NCBI GenBank assembly: GCA_937981515.1
Contig: CALJNY010000202.1
Coordinates: forward strand, 1-15,963
Reading direction: 5' to 3'
Length of the DNA stretch: 15,963 nucleotides
Source of the DNA: an uncultured Collinsella sp.
Lineage (GTDB): Bacteria; Actinomycetota; Coriobacteriia; Coriobacteriales; Coriobacteriaceae
Below the pieces are notes generated by a model that was given only the letters and a program-made list of their open reading frames with translations, had not been told where the DNA came from and searched no databases. The position numbers and the translations under genes were made by a program. Position 1 is the stretch's first letter; each line of letters starts with the position of its first letter. Positions 7,028-14,101 of this stretch are shown here, one piece after another.

Positions 7028-8290
7028 CTAAGCGCCGTAGCCCATCGCTTGCAGCACAAACATGACGACCGTCAGCACCGTAATCACGCCGATAGTCGCC
7101 CACGTGAGCACGTTCCATACGCGGCCGTTGCGGTTGGCGCCCATAATGTGGCGATCCGCCGCGATAACCACCTGGAATACCAAGACTACGGGCAGCAGCA
7201 CGCCGTTGATGACCTGCGAGGTCATCATAATCTGGAACAAATCGACGCCGGGCATAAGCACCAACACGGCAGAAATGCCGATGATGGCCGTAATGATGCC
7301 GCGATAAACCGGGGCCTCGTCCCAGCTGCGATCGGCGCCTCGCTCCCAACCAAAAGCCTCGCAGATGGCACTCGACGTAACGCCCGGCAGCACGCAGGCA
7401 GCCAAAAAACTCGCTGCGACCAGGCCCGAGGCAAACAGCACCGTGGACCACTGGCCCGCGATGGGCTCCAGCGCGCGAGCGGCATCGGCGGCATCGCTAA
7501 TCTGAATACCCGCCGGGAACAGCACCGTACCGGTCGTGATGATAATGAAGCCCGCAATGATATCAGCGGCGATCGAGCCGCTCACGGTGTCGATACGCTG
7601 GAGCACAATGTCGTCCTCGCCCGCATTCTTATCGACCACGTTGTTCTGAGCCAAGAAGATCATCCACGGTGCGATGGTGGTACCGATCGTTGCGACCACG
7701 AGCGACACGTAGCTGGGGTCGTTTTGAATATTGGGGACGACCAAGTCGACCGCGACCTCACCCCAGTTGGGGCCGGCCATAAACGCGGCGACGATGTAGG
7801 TCACGAACACGCAGCTTACCAGCAGCAAAATCTTCTCGATGCGCTGGAAACTACCCGACATGGTAAGCATCCACACCAGCAGCGCCACGAGCGGCACCGA
7901 GATGCTCGCCGGAACGCCAAACAGCGCAAGGCCACTCGCGATACCCGCGAACTCCGAGATGGTCACCGCCGTGTTGGCGATCAACAGCGCCGCCATGGCC
8001 AGCACGCTCTTGCGCACGCCAAAGCGCTCGCGAATGAGCGACGCCAGGCCCTTACCCGTGACGCATCCGCAGCGCGCCGCGGTCTCCTGCGTCACGATGA
8101 GTAGCACGGTCATGACGGGAAGCATCCAGAGCATCTTATAGCCATAGCTGGCGCCCGCGCTGGAATACGTGGCGATGCCGCCGGCGTCATTGCCCGAAAG
8201 CGCCGCCAGAAGACCGGGGCCCATGGCGCCAAAGATGGCCGCGATGGTCAGCTTTTGCTTGGTGCTCGGCTTTTGCTTCGTATTTTGCAC
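7028..8290 (-). CDS. NRAMP-family divalent metal transporter, probable Mg2+ type
   Basis: A 420-residue integral membrane protein with 11 or so hydrophobic helices and the NRAMP fold. Helix 1 carries GPGLLAALSGNDAGGIAT (24-41) where manganese/iron NRAMPs have DPGN; Asp35 is kept but Pro and Asn are not. Helix 6 carries GTTIAPWM (203-210) where the classical motif is MPHN: the metal-coordinating Met is Ala207, and His and Asn are Trp and Met. Loss of the Met is the change reported for NRAMP-related Mg2+ transporters of clostridia and Eggerthella, so Mg2+ (or Mn2+) uptake is inferred. Start GTG at 8290 has AGGTGG four bases upstream; a longer frame to 8353 would overlap the preceding gene with unlikely sequence. 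It lies eight bases after the MgtE-like stop codon, in the same operon, and ends at a strong terminator. Confidence 0.88.
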   Translation of the reverse strand: MQNTKQKPSTKQKLTIAAIFGAMGPGLLAALSGNDAGGIATYSSAGASYGYKMLWMLPVMTVLLIVTQETAARCGCVTGKGLASLIRERFGVRKSVLAMAALLIANTAVTISEFAGIASGLALFGVPASISVPLVALLVWMLTMSGSFQRIEKILLLVSCVFVTYIVAAFMAGPNWGEVAVDLVVPNIQNDPSYVSLVVATIGTTIAPWMIFLAQNNVVDKNAGEDDIVLQRIDTVSGSIAADIIAGFIIITTGTVLFPAGIQISDAADAARALEPIAGQWSTVLFASGLVAASFLAACVLPGVTSSAICEAFGWERGADRSWDEAPVYRGIITAIIGISAVLVLMPGVDLFQIMMTSQVINGVLLPVVLVFQVVIAADRHIMGANRNGRVWNVLTWATIGVITVLTVVMFVLQAMGYGA

Positions 8291-8298
8291 GCGACCAC

Positions 8299-10143
8299 CT
8301 ACCCCATGACCGACATGGTGAGCAGCACCGCAGCAGCGCAGTACGCCACACACGAGATCATGACGGCGATGACGTTCATGGCGGTACCCGACGTATTGAG
8401 GTCGTGCTCATCGCGCCAGAACAGCACCATCAGGTAAATCACGGCGCTCATGTTGCCCACCAGGCAGATGATGGCCGCGATGTTAAAGCAGCCGGTAAAG
8501 AGCTGTTCCTCAAACATAGGGGCATCGAGGAACGCGGCGGTGCGCACCAGCTGCGCACACAGGTAGGTCACGAGCGAAAGGATCAGGCCCATACCCGTGC
8601 TCTGGAAGAAGAATCCCAGGTACGGTTTGGGCTCGTCGTCGTGGCCGTCGTACTCCAAGAAGTAGTTCTTGACGAACGACACCATGCGCGAGGCAGCAAG
8701 CAGCACGAGCGGCATGGCGCACATGGGGAACACCACCAGATGCGCGGAGCCCAGCGCCGTCCCCAGCACCGTCGCCATAATGCACGAGGCGATGCCCCAC
8801 ACGACGACCCAGTACTGACGATGCACGAACCAGCTGAGCACGTTCGTCGAGTCGTCCGACGCGCTATCGCCCGAACCGACACCGGCGATCTGCAGGTCCT
8901 CCTGATGCTCCTCGGCGATAACGTCCATGGCGTCGTCGAAGGTCACGATACCCAGGATATGACGGTTCTCGTCGCAGACAGGGATAGCAACCAGGTCGTA
9001 CTTGGTCATCTCGTCCGTCACGTCTTCCTGGTCCTCGTCGGGCGACACATAGACCAGATCGCGATAGGCGAGCTGGCCCAGCGTGGCGTCGCGGTCGGCC
9101 ACGATCAGCGTGCGCAGCGAGAGCACGCCCGTCAGCATGCCGCTCGGATCCTCGGTATAGACGTAATAGACGCTCTCGAAGTCCTCATCGAGTTTGCGAA
9201 TCGCCTCGATGGCATCGCCGACCGTCGCCGTGGCGGGCAGCGAGACAAACTCCGAGGTCATGATGCGGCCGGCGGTGTTGTCCTCATAGCCCAGCAGGTT
9301 ACGAATCGCCTTCTCCTCCTTGACGCCCATCAGGCGCAGGAGCTTCTCGGCCTTCTCATAATCGAGCTCGTCGATCAGGTCGGCAGCGTCGTCCGGGTCC
9401 ATCATGGCAAGCATCGACGATGCGTCGGTATCGGACAGGCCCTCGAGCATCTCGGTCATGAGCTCGTCATCATCGAACTCCGAGATGGCCTCGGCGGCCT
9501 GTGCCGTATCGAGCTGCGCGAACACCTGCGCGCGCAGGCGCGGGTCGAGCTGCTCGATGATGTCAGCGATGTCAGCAGGATGCAGCTCGCCAAGCGTCTT
9601 GTGCGACACCGAGAGCTGGATGTTCTTAGTCGAGCGATCGAGCAGGTCCATGTAAGACCAGGCGATAATGTCCTCGCTGAGCGGCTTGCCCAGGTGCTTC
9701 ATAAAGCCCTCGACGACATGCTCGAGTGTGGGGCTGATCGCGCGCAGCAGACCGCGGGCGCCAACTTCGGCACCCAGCAGGCGCAGCTGATTTTCGCCCG
9801 ACATGGAAAACTTGATGTCGTTTACGCGCACGACCTTCATGCCCTGCGTGTCGACAATTTGCTTATTGAGAACGTCGCGCGCCAGCAACAGCTCGGTCGG
9901 CTGCAGGTACGAAAAACGGATTTCGGTGGCCGACGTCTTAAGGTGTACACCCGTCTCGTCGATACGGTCGACCCATTTGCGCCAACTGATCATAAACGGC
10001 GTCTTGCCGGGACCACGGAACGCGAGCGACGTCACGTGCGGAAAAACTTCGCCGGTTGCAATGCCAAAATCGTTAACCACGCCGAGCTTTTCGCCGTCGA
10101 CGTCCAAGACCGGCAATTTGAGCATCTCACTCAGATAATTCAA
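8299..10143 (-). CDS. MgtE-like protein: PRC barrels, MgtE_N, CBS pair, degenerate channel domain
   Basis: 614 residues. Two PRC-barrel-like segments (about 7-80 and 85-165) precede an MgtE_N helical domain (184-290, LGELHPADIADIIEQLDP onward, acidic DPDDAADLIDELD at 249-261), a CBS pair (about 293-415, beginning GRIMTSEFVSLP) and roughly five hydrophobic helices (443-613). The cytoplasmic part is the Mg2+-sensing module of MgtE channels. The membrane part is not standard: the GGNAG-type pore motif is absent, and in the last helix, where MgtE has a conserved Asp, the sequence reads SGTAMNVIAVMISCV. It may be a sensor or regulator of the NRAMP transporter encoded eight bases downstream rather than a channel. 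Start TTG at 10143 has GGGGAG five bases upstream; ATG seven codons in is an alternative. The 200-base leader may be regulatory. Confidence 0.88.
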   Translation of the reverse strand: MNYLSEMLKLPVLDVDGEKLGVVNDFGIATGEVFPHVTSLAFRGPGKTPFMISWRKWVDRIDETGVHLKTSATEIRFSYLQPTELLLARDVLNKQIVDTQGMKVVRVNDIKFSMSGENQLRLLGAEVGARGLLRAISPTLEHVVEGFMKHLGKPLSEDIIAWSYMDLLDRSTKNIQLSVSHKTLGELHPADIADIIEQLDPRLRAQVFAQLDTAQAAEAISEFDDDELMTEMLEGLSDTDASSMLAMMDPDDAADLIDELDYEKAEKLLRLMGVKEEKAIRNLLGYEDNTAGRIMTSEFVSLPATATVGDAIEAIRKLDEDFESVYYVYTEDPSGMLTGVLSLRTLIVADRDATLGQLAYRDLVYVSPDEDQEDVTDEMTKYDLVAIPVCDENRHILGIVTFDDAMDVIAEEHQEDLQIAGVGSGDSASDDSTNVLSWFVHRQYWVVVWGIASCIMATVLGTALGSAHLVVFPMCAMPLVLLAASRMVSFVKNYFLEYDGHDDEPKPYLGFFFQSTGMGLILSLVTYLCAQLVRTAAFLDAPMFEEQLFTGCFNIAAIICLVGNMSAVIYLMVLFWRDEHDLNTSGTAMNVIAVMISCVAYCAAAVLLTMSVMG

Positions 10144-10159
10144 TGGTGCTCCCCATCAT
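10127..10159 (-). CDS. Possible 10-residue leader peptide (MMGSTIELSE)
   Basis: ATG at 10159 is preceded by GGAGG four bases upstream, a stronger ribosome site than many genes here have, but the frame closes after ten codons, overlapping the MgtE-like start in another frame. Its stop TGA lies one base before an in-frame ATG (codon 7) of the MgtE-like gene. It could couple translation or act as a sensing leader peptide; equally it may be chance. Confidence 0.35.
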   Translation of the reverse strand: MMGSTIELSE

Positions 10160-10357
10160 TATTCCTCCGGACGCGGCCGCGCGTGCGGCGTCTGGGGGCT
10201 TCTGGATATGTATACGCATGCGCGGGCGGCACGCCGCTCGACGCTTACACCCCGTGCATGCGCAAAAAGCACCTGCATGGGGTCATCGACTGTATGGTCG
10301 AGGTTTGGATTTCACCTGTAACCTTTCTCTTGACCCTCATTAACCGCAGTAACTATA
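10144..10357 (-). promoter_or_regulatory. Long structured leader upstream of the MgtE-like / NRAMP operon (candidate riboswitch)
   Basis: A probable extended -10, TGC-TATAGT (hexamer 10352-10357), would start a leader of about 200 bases; no good -35 was seen. Foldable elements on the minus strand: AGGTT/AACCT (10301-10305 with 10320-10324); TCGAC/GTCGA (10286-10290 with 10297-10301); a 9-bp stem CCCCATGCA/TGCACGGGG (10250-10258 with 10274-10282); an alternative helix CTCGAC/GTCGAG (10237-10242 with 10297-10302) that excludes the second; and GACGC/GCGTC (10170-10174 with 10188-10192) right before the GGAGG at 10164-10168. Position and length suit a Mg2+-responsive leader such as the M-box, but I could not fit the M-box consensus convincingly. 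Confidence 0.45.
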
Positions 10358-10438
10358 GCATCAGCATCGCCCTGCGGCATCGAATTTATGCGCTGCACAT
10401 TGCAGGCATACCAAACGCTGACGCATCCGTGACATAGC

Positions 10439-10470
10439 CATTGGGGACGTTCTTAAACGACTACCCAATG
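10439..10470. repeat. Short hairpin after the deacetylase-like gene
   Basis: CATTGGG (10439-10445) pairs with CCCAATG (10464-10470), with an inner CGTT/AACG pair around TAAG or its complement. It starts one base after the stop codon. No T-run follows, so it is a weak terminator at best; the GGGGACGTTCTT phrase resembles other intergenic repeats of the window. Confidence 0.5.
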
Positions 10471-10471
10471 A

Positions 10472-11878
10472 CTACTCTGTGGTGTCGTCGTCCTCGGCAA
10501 GTTGGGGGAACACGGCGTCCTTGGGCATGGTGACCTTCGTCAGCGAGGTGAGCTTTTTGCTCAGCGACGCGTCCGTCTTGACCAGGTCGCTGAGCGTCAC
10601 GATCTTGTAGCCGTCGGCAATGAGGCCGTCGATAATCTGCGGCAGCGCCTCGAGCGTCTGCTCGGCGCATTCGTCTCTATCGGTGAGCAGCACGATATTG
10701 CCCGGCGTCACCGAATCGAGCACCGTCGAGACCTGCTCGTCGGCACCGTTGAGCAGCCAGTCGCCCGAGTCAATATTCCACGAGACCACGGCGGAGACCA
10801 GGTCCATCGCATCAATCCAGTTTTGCTCGTCAAAGGCAGCGTAGGGAGCACGCAGTAGCATCGTCTTCACGCCGGTCGCCGACTTAATCGCATCGGTGCC
10901 TTTCGTGATCTGTTCGCGTACCGCCTCACGGTCCTGACCCTTGAGCGAATCGTCGCTGTAGCTGTTGGATCCGATCTCGCACCCGGCATCGACAATCGCC
11001 TTGGCCGTGGCAGGCGAGGCCTCGGCCGCATCGCCCGAAAGGAAGAACGTCGCGGTGACGCCCTTTTCCTTGAGCACCTGCAAGATCTGTTTGGTGGCGC
11101 CGCTCGGACCCTCGTCAAACGTCAGCGCCACGTACTTTTTGTTGCCCTTGGGCGCCACGCTGGCGCACGCAACAACGCAATCGGTGGCGGGCACAACCTC
11201 GCCGCGGTCTTGCGTCTTGCCCGACTGCTCACCAACCCACACCTCGGAGCGGCCCTGGACACCCCACGTCTGCACATACTCGATAGCGCCCGTACCCTCG
11301 ACCTTGAGCTTGGGCTCGATAACCGTAGCCTGAACCTCGTGCTTCTCGTAGGTGTTACGGCCATCCTTGACCGTCACCTTCTCGCCGCCCTCAAGTTCGC
11401 GGCTACCCCATTTGCCCTGTTTCACGCGCTTGCCGTCGACCTTCACCGACAGCTTTTCGCCCCCATGGCGCTTGAGCACGCTGTCATCAACGGCCAGCAG
11501 GTCGCCTGCGTCGTAGGTGTCAGTCAACTCCTGGTCGTCGATGAGGTTTTGTAGCGTAGAGCCGACGCGCACTGCGGTCTTCTGGCCGTTGAGCTCCACG
11601 TCCACACTGCGGTTGACGTAGCCCACGACGGCAGCGATAAACAGCACGAGCGCGCAACCCACGGCGATGAGCGCGTAGGGCAGGCGAGACGAACGACGGG
11701 GCGTACGGCTGTTGCCGATGCGCGCACTGCGGTCGCTAAAGCCGCGGCTATGGTTGAGATACATCGCGCCGGGCTTACGGTGACGCTTGCGCTGACCGCT
11801 GGGCAGCTGCCCCAGGTCGCGGCGCGCCGTCGGACGCGCACCCGAACGCCCGTTTAAGTTGGATCCGTTTTGGCGCAT
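10472..11878 (-). CDS. Membrane-anchored polysaccharide-deacetylase-like protein, probable pseudoenzyme
   Basis: 468 residues: a basic cytoplasmic tail (1-65), one membrane helix (66-90), an extracellular linker with beta-rich repeats (91-240) and a NodB-type domain (248-440). Active members remove acetyl groups from peptidoglycan or other glycans with a metal held by Asp-His-His. Here the first motif is TFDEG (253-257) instead of TFDDG; the H-x-x-x-H motif reads GSNSYSDD (303-310), so both His are replaced (Asn305, Asp309); RAPY (343-346) and DSGDW (370-374) are kept; and the last motif reads LLTD (397-400) with Thr399 in place of His. Metal binding is therefore doubtful. Start ATG 11878 has GGGAGG four bases upstream. 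It may bind glycan or scaffold instead of catalysing. Confidence 0.88.
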   Translation of the reverse strand: MRQNGSNLNGRSGARPTARRDLGQLPSGQRKRHRKPGAMYLNHSRGFSDRSARIGNSRTPRRSSRLPYALIAVGCALVLFIAAVVGYVNRSVDVELNGQKTAVRVGSTLQNLIDDQELTDTYDAGDLLAVDDSVLKRHGGEKLSVKVDGKRVKQGKWGSRELEGGEKVTVKDGRNTYEKHEVQATVIEPKLKVEGTGAIEYVQTWGVQGRSEVWVGEQSGKTQDRGEVVPATDCVVACASVAPKGNKKYVALTFDEGPSGATKQILQVLKEKGVTATFFLSGDAAEASPATAKAIVDAGCEIGSNSYSDDSLKGQDREAVREQITKGTDAIKSATGVKTMLLRAPYAAFDEQNWIDAMDLVSAVVSWNIDSGDWLLNGADEQVSTVLDSVTPGNIVLLTDRDECAEQTLEALPQIIDGLIADGYKIVTLSDLVKTDASLSKKLTSLTKVTMPKDAVFPQLAEDDDTTE

Positions 11879-11899
11879 GTGCCCTCCCCCATAAACACA

Positions 11900-11929
11900 G
11901 CAAGCCGGAGCAACAGGTCTCCGGCTTGC
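11900..11929 (-). terminator. Hairpin terminator between the PRC-barrel gene and the deacetylase-like gene
   Basis: GCAAGCCGGAG (11900-11910) and CTCCGGCTTGC (11919-11929) form a perfect 11-bp stem with an eight-base loop, 21 bases after the PRC-barrel stop. On the minus strand only TGTGTTTAT follows, so termination may be partial and the deacetylase-like gene may be reached by read-through. Confidence 0.7.
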
Positions 11930-11950
11930 CTCCCATCATTTGGTACGTCG

Positions 11951-12706
11951 CTATTTTGTAGCTTTTGACGAGCCCCCGCTCGCCTTTTGGTATTCGTCCT
12001 TAAAGGCCTTGAACATGCCGCGCGTCTTGCCGAGCTGCTTGCCCAGTGCGCGACTGCCCTTGTCCACGGCAACCGATCCCTTGTCGTCGAGCACCTTGGC
12101 GCCCTTCTTGACCTTATCGCCCACCACGACGCTTGCCTCGGCAGCCTTTGCGGCGGCGCCGCCCGAATACCCGAGCGACTTGACCTCGTCCGAGACGACC
12201 ATCGCGCCGTTCTCGTAGCCGCGCAGCATCGTCGGCGGCACCTGCGTGTCACCAACCAAAACACTCGAAGCAGCACCGGCGGTCACATAGAATGCCTGCA
12301 CGATGCCCGAGCGTGGCTTGAACTCAACGTCCGAGCAATAGCCCACGACGTCGCCCGATTCCGTGCGCACGTCCATACCGACCCAGATGATGCAATCGTC
12401 CAGGTTGATGTCGAGGCGCTTGGCGGCGGCGGCATCGTACGTGTCCTTGACGTCATCGACCGCAATGGCACCCTCGTAGACACCAATGGCGTCGAGCGCC
12501 ACGAATCGGTCGGGACGCTCGATCATGCCCGCGATATCGGACTGGCGGACCATAAAGCCGACCACGCGCGTACCGCCCGGGGTAAAGACCGGAAAGTGAA
12601 TCTTTCCGAGCTTTTTAGGGCTGCGCGGCGTGCCGTCCTTTTTGGTGCGCTTGTCCTCGGTAGGCTTGCGATAGATCTTGGCGCCGACAAAATCCCCGGC
12701 GCGCAT
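11951..12706 (-). CDS. PRC-barrel domain protein
   Basis: 251 residues, no signal peptide or membrane helix. Two PRC-barrel-like segments can be seen: about 34-95 (KIHFPVFTPGGTRVVGFMV) and 100-175 (CIIWVGMDVRTESGDVVG onward). A lysine- and glycine-rich tail (about 190-251) follows. PRC barrels are small beta-barrel adaptors that often bind other proteins; the actual partner is unknown. Its ATG overlaps the stop codon of the YtxH gene (TAATG), so translation is coupled and the two products probably act together. The MgtE-like protein in the same window also begins with PRC barrels. Confidence 0.8.
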   Translation of the reverse strand: MRAGDFVGAKIYRKPTEDKRTKKDGTPRSPKKLGKIHFPVFTPGGTRVVGFMVRQSDIAGMIERPDRFVALDAIGVYEGAIAVDDVKDTYDAAAAKRLDINLDDCIIWVGMDVRTESGDVVGYCSDVEFKPRSGIVQAFYVTAGAASSVLVGDTQVPPTMLRGYENGAMVVSDEVKSLGYSGGAAAKAAEASVVVGDKVKKGAKVLDDKGSVAVDKGSRALGKQLGKTRGMFKAFKDEYQKASGGSSKATK

Positions 12707-13095
12707 TATGCCTCGGTCGAGGGCTCCGCAGCCTCGGTATCAGCCTCGACGGCGTTCTCGACCACGACGTCGGCGGCAGGCGTCACGTTGCCGCCCGAAA
12801 TGGCGTCGTTGAGCTGCTCGCGCAGCTGGTCCATGCGCTCGCGGGCCAGGTCGACCTTGGCGCGCAGGTCGTCGGTCTTGGCGTCGACCATCGGGCCAAA
12901 GTCATTCACCGCAGCACGGGCCTCCTCGGCGCTGTGCTCGTAGGTGTCGCGCATATTGTCCCAGGCGTCGTTGGCGATATCGGCAGCCATGGCGCGGGTC
13001 TCGGCGCCCGAGCGCGGGGCCAGAGCAACGCCGACAATAGCGCCGGCAGCGGCACCAAAAAGTGCGCCGGAGACAAAGCTGAAAGTCTTACCCAT
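12706..13095 (-). CDS. YtxH domain-containing small membrane protein
   Basis: 129 residues. The N terminus has a Gly/Ala-rich hydrophobic helix (about 5-26, FSFVSGALFGAAAGAIVGVALA) ending in the YtxH signature LAPRSGAETR, followed by a helical, probably coiled-coil region (35-110) and an acidic, Ala/Glu-rich tail. YtxH proteins are associated with envelope stress in Firmicutes, with no defined reaction. Start chosen at ATG 13095, with GAGG seven bases upstream; ATG 13101, two codons earlier, is also possible, whereas the longer frame to 13167 has unlikely sequence. Its stop overlaps the start of the PRC-barrel gene. The promoter -10 is at 13147-13152. Confidence 0.85.
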   Translation of the reverse strand: MGKTFSFVSGALFGAAAGAIVGVALAPRSGAETRAMAADIANDAWDNMRDTYEHSAEEARAAVNDFGPMVDAKTDDLRAKVDLARERMDQLREQLNDAISGGNVTPAADVVVENAVEADTEAAEPSTEA

Positions 13096-13112
13096 GATCA
13101 TTCCTCTCCTGC

Positions 13113-13128
13113 GGGCACGTCGGTGCCC
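13113..13128 (-). other. Small hairpin in the YtxH leader
   Basis: GGGCAC (13113-13118) and GTGCCC (13123-13128) form a 6-bp stem just upstream of the ribosome site. It may influence translation start or mRNA stability. No known motif was recognised. Confidence 0.4.
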
Positions 13129-13146
13129 ACCGTTTGAATGCTGTCC

Positions 13147-13152
13147 ATTATA
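13147..13152 (-). promoter_or_regulatory. -10 box of the YtxH / PRC-barrel operon
   Basis: Exact consensus TATAAT on the minus strand, about 50 bases before the ATG. No good -35 at 16-18 bases, so the assignment rests mainly on the -10 box. Confidence 0.5.
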
Positions 13153-13231
13153 CCCGCAGCGCATCACTTGCCGCTCCGCTCATCTGCGTACGGCAAAGGC
13201 GCAGGTACGTGATGGTGATAAACGCGTAGGC

Positions 13232-14077
13232 CTACTCCTGGGGCATAGCCGGCATGGCCACCGTGGCACCCGGGTCCTCGCCGGCGCCGTCCACGAGCGG
13301 CAGGCCGCCCTCATGCGCAGGCCCTGCCGGAACCGTCGCCGCACCGCCAAAGACGGCAGCGGAGGCCTCGTGGTTCTCGGCAACCGCGCCCTCGGTATCA
13401 ATCGCCACCTGGGGCTCGTCGTCAAAGTTGGGGACACCCTGGGGCTCGGTGGAAACGGGCTCGGCGGTCGCATCGGAAACGGGCTCGGCGTCGACCGGCG
13501 CATCGCCCTCGTCAGCGCCCTCGTCAGCGCCCTCGTCCTCGGCAGCATCTTCGCCGTTCGCAGCGGCGACGGCCTCGTGAGGATCCTTACCCTCGGCCTC
13601 GGCGCGCATGCCCAGCACCAGGTTGCGCAGGCCCGCGACCGTGCCCTCCACGTCGGGGGCAGGCTGGTCGGCGTGCAGATAGGCCCAGTCCATCATAAAG
13701 GTGGCCGAAGACAGCGCACCGATGGCCAGCGCGTCGTCGGGGCACGAAAGCTCAACCTCAAAGACGCGCTCGTCGTGCTCGCTTACGCGCGTGCGGCCGC
13801 ACGAGATGCTACCGGCAAGACCGGTCTCGTTCATGAGCTCGACCGTCACATGCTCAAGCAGATGGCAAAGCTCGGTCTGGCCCATGCAGTCCTGGAACTC
13901 GCGACCGGAATCACCCAGGCACAGGTGCTTGGCAATCGCCGGCACCAGGTAATACACGCGCGCCGTAGCCTCGATATCCTCCGAGGTCATGAGCGGCATG
14001 CCGGGGTTCACCAGCACGTGCGCGCAGATCTTGTCCTCGCTGACGGTGACCTTAAGGATGTTAAACAGGCCTGCCAT
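13232..14077 (-). CDS. Stand-alone protein resembling the cyanophycin synthetase N-terminal domain
   Basis: 281 residues. Residues about 60-130 resemble the N domain of cyanophycin synthetase CphA: GQTELCHLLEHVTVEL (66-81), then LAGSISCGRTR (87-97) and a following FEVEL strand, in the same order and spacing as the GH-x-x-EHVALELQ and GFGRTRE segments of CphA. The HLLEH (72-76) is an HxxEH metal-site motif; in CphA this domain has been reported to act as a hydrolase on the polymer. The ATP-grasp and Mur-ligase domains of CphA are absent. After about 165 comes an acidic, Ala/Pro-rich tail with Glu-Gly-Ala-Asp repeats, probably disordered. Start ATG 14077 has GGGGAG four bases upstream. It follows the CorC-like gene by 24 bases and is probably co-transcribed. 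The actual activity is unknown. Confidence 0.75.
   Translation of the reverse strand: MAGLFNILKVTVSEDKICAHVLVNPGMPLMTSEDIEATARVYYLVPAIAKHLCLGDSGREFQDCMGQTELCHLLEHVTVELMNETGLAGSISCGRTRVSEHDERVFEVELSCPDDALAIGALSSATFMMDWAYLHADQPAPDVEGTVAGLRNLVLGMRAEAEGKDPHEAVAAANGEDAAEDEGADEGADEGDAPVDAEPVSDATAEPVSTEPQGVPNFDDEPQVAIDTEGAVAENHEASAAVFGGAATVPAGPAHEGGLPLVDGAGEDPGATVAMPAMPQE
13505..13537. repeat. 12-bp tandem repeat inside the CphA-N-like gene
   Basis: GCCCTCGTCAGC occurs at 13505-13516 and 13517-13528, with a partial third unit to 13537, encoding Glu-Gly-Ala-Asp repeats on the minus strand. A 16-base phrase GGAAACGGGCTCGGCG is also duplicated nearby (13451-13466 and 13475-13490). Such units can change copy number by slippage without shifting the frame. 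Confidence 0.85.
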
Positions 14078-14101
14078 AACTCTCCCCTACTCTTCCTTGT
14101 C

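Noticed and set aside
10144..10357. Confident M-box riboswitch call
   Set aside because: Only a short stretch resembles the M-box start; the conserved inner segments could not be matched by eye, so it is listed only as a candidate leader.
8404..10437. 677-codon plus-strand frame opposite the MgtE-like gene
   Set aside because: Shadow of the minus-strand gene: His/Arg/Gln-rich, no domain, and the other strand has clear PRC, MgtE_N and CBS domains.
13505..13537. Tandem repeat as CRISPR or intergenic satellite
   Set aside because: Units are 12 bp, adjacent without spacers, and lie in frame inside a coding region.
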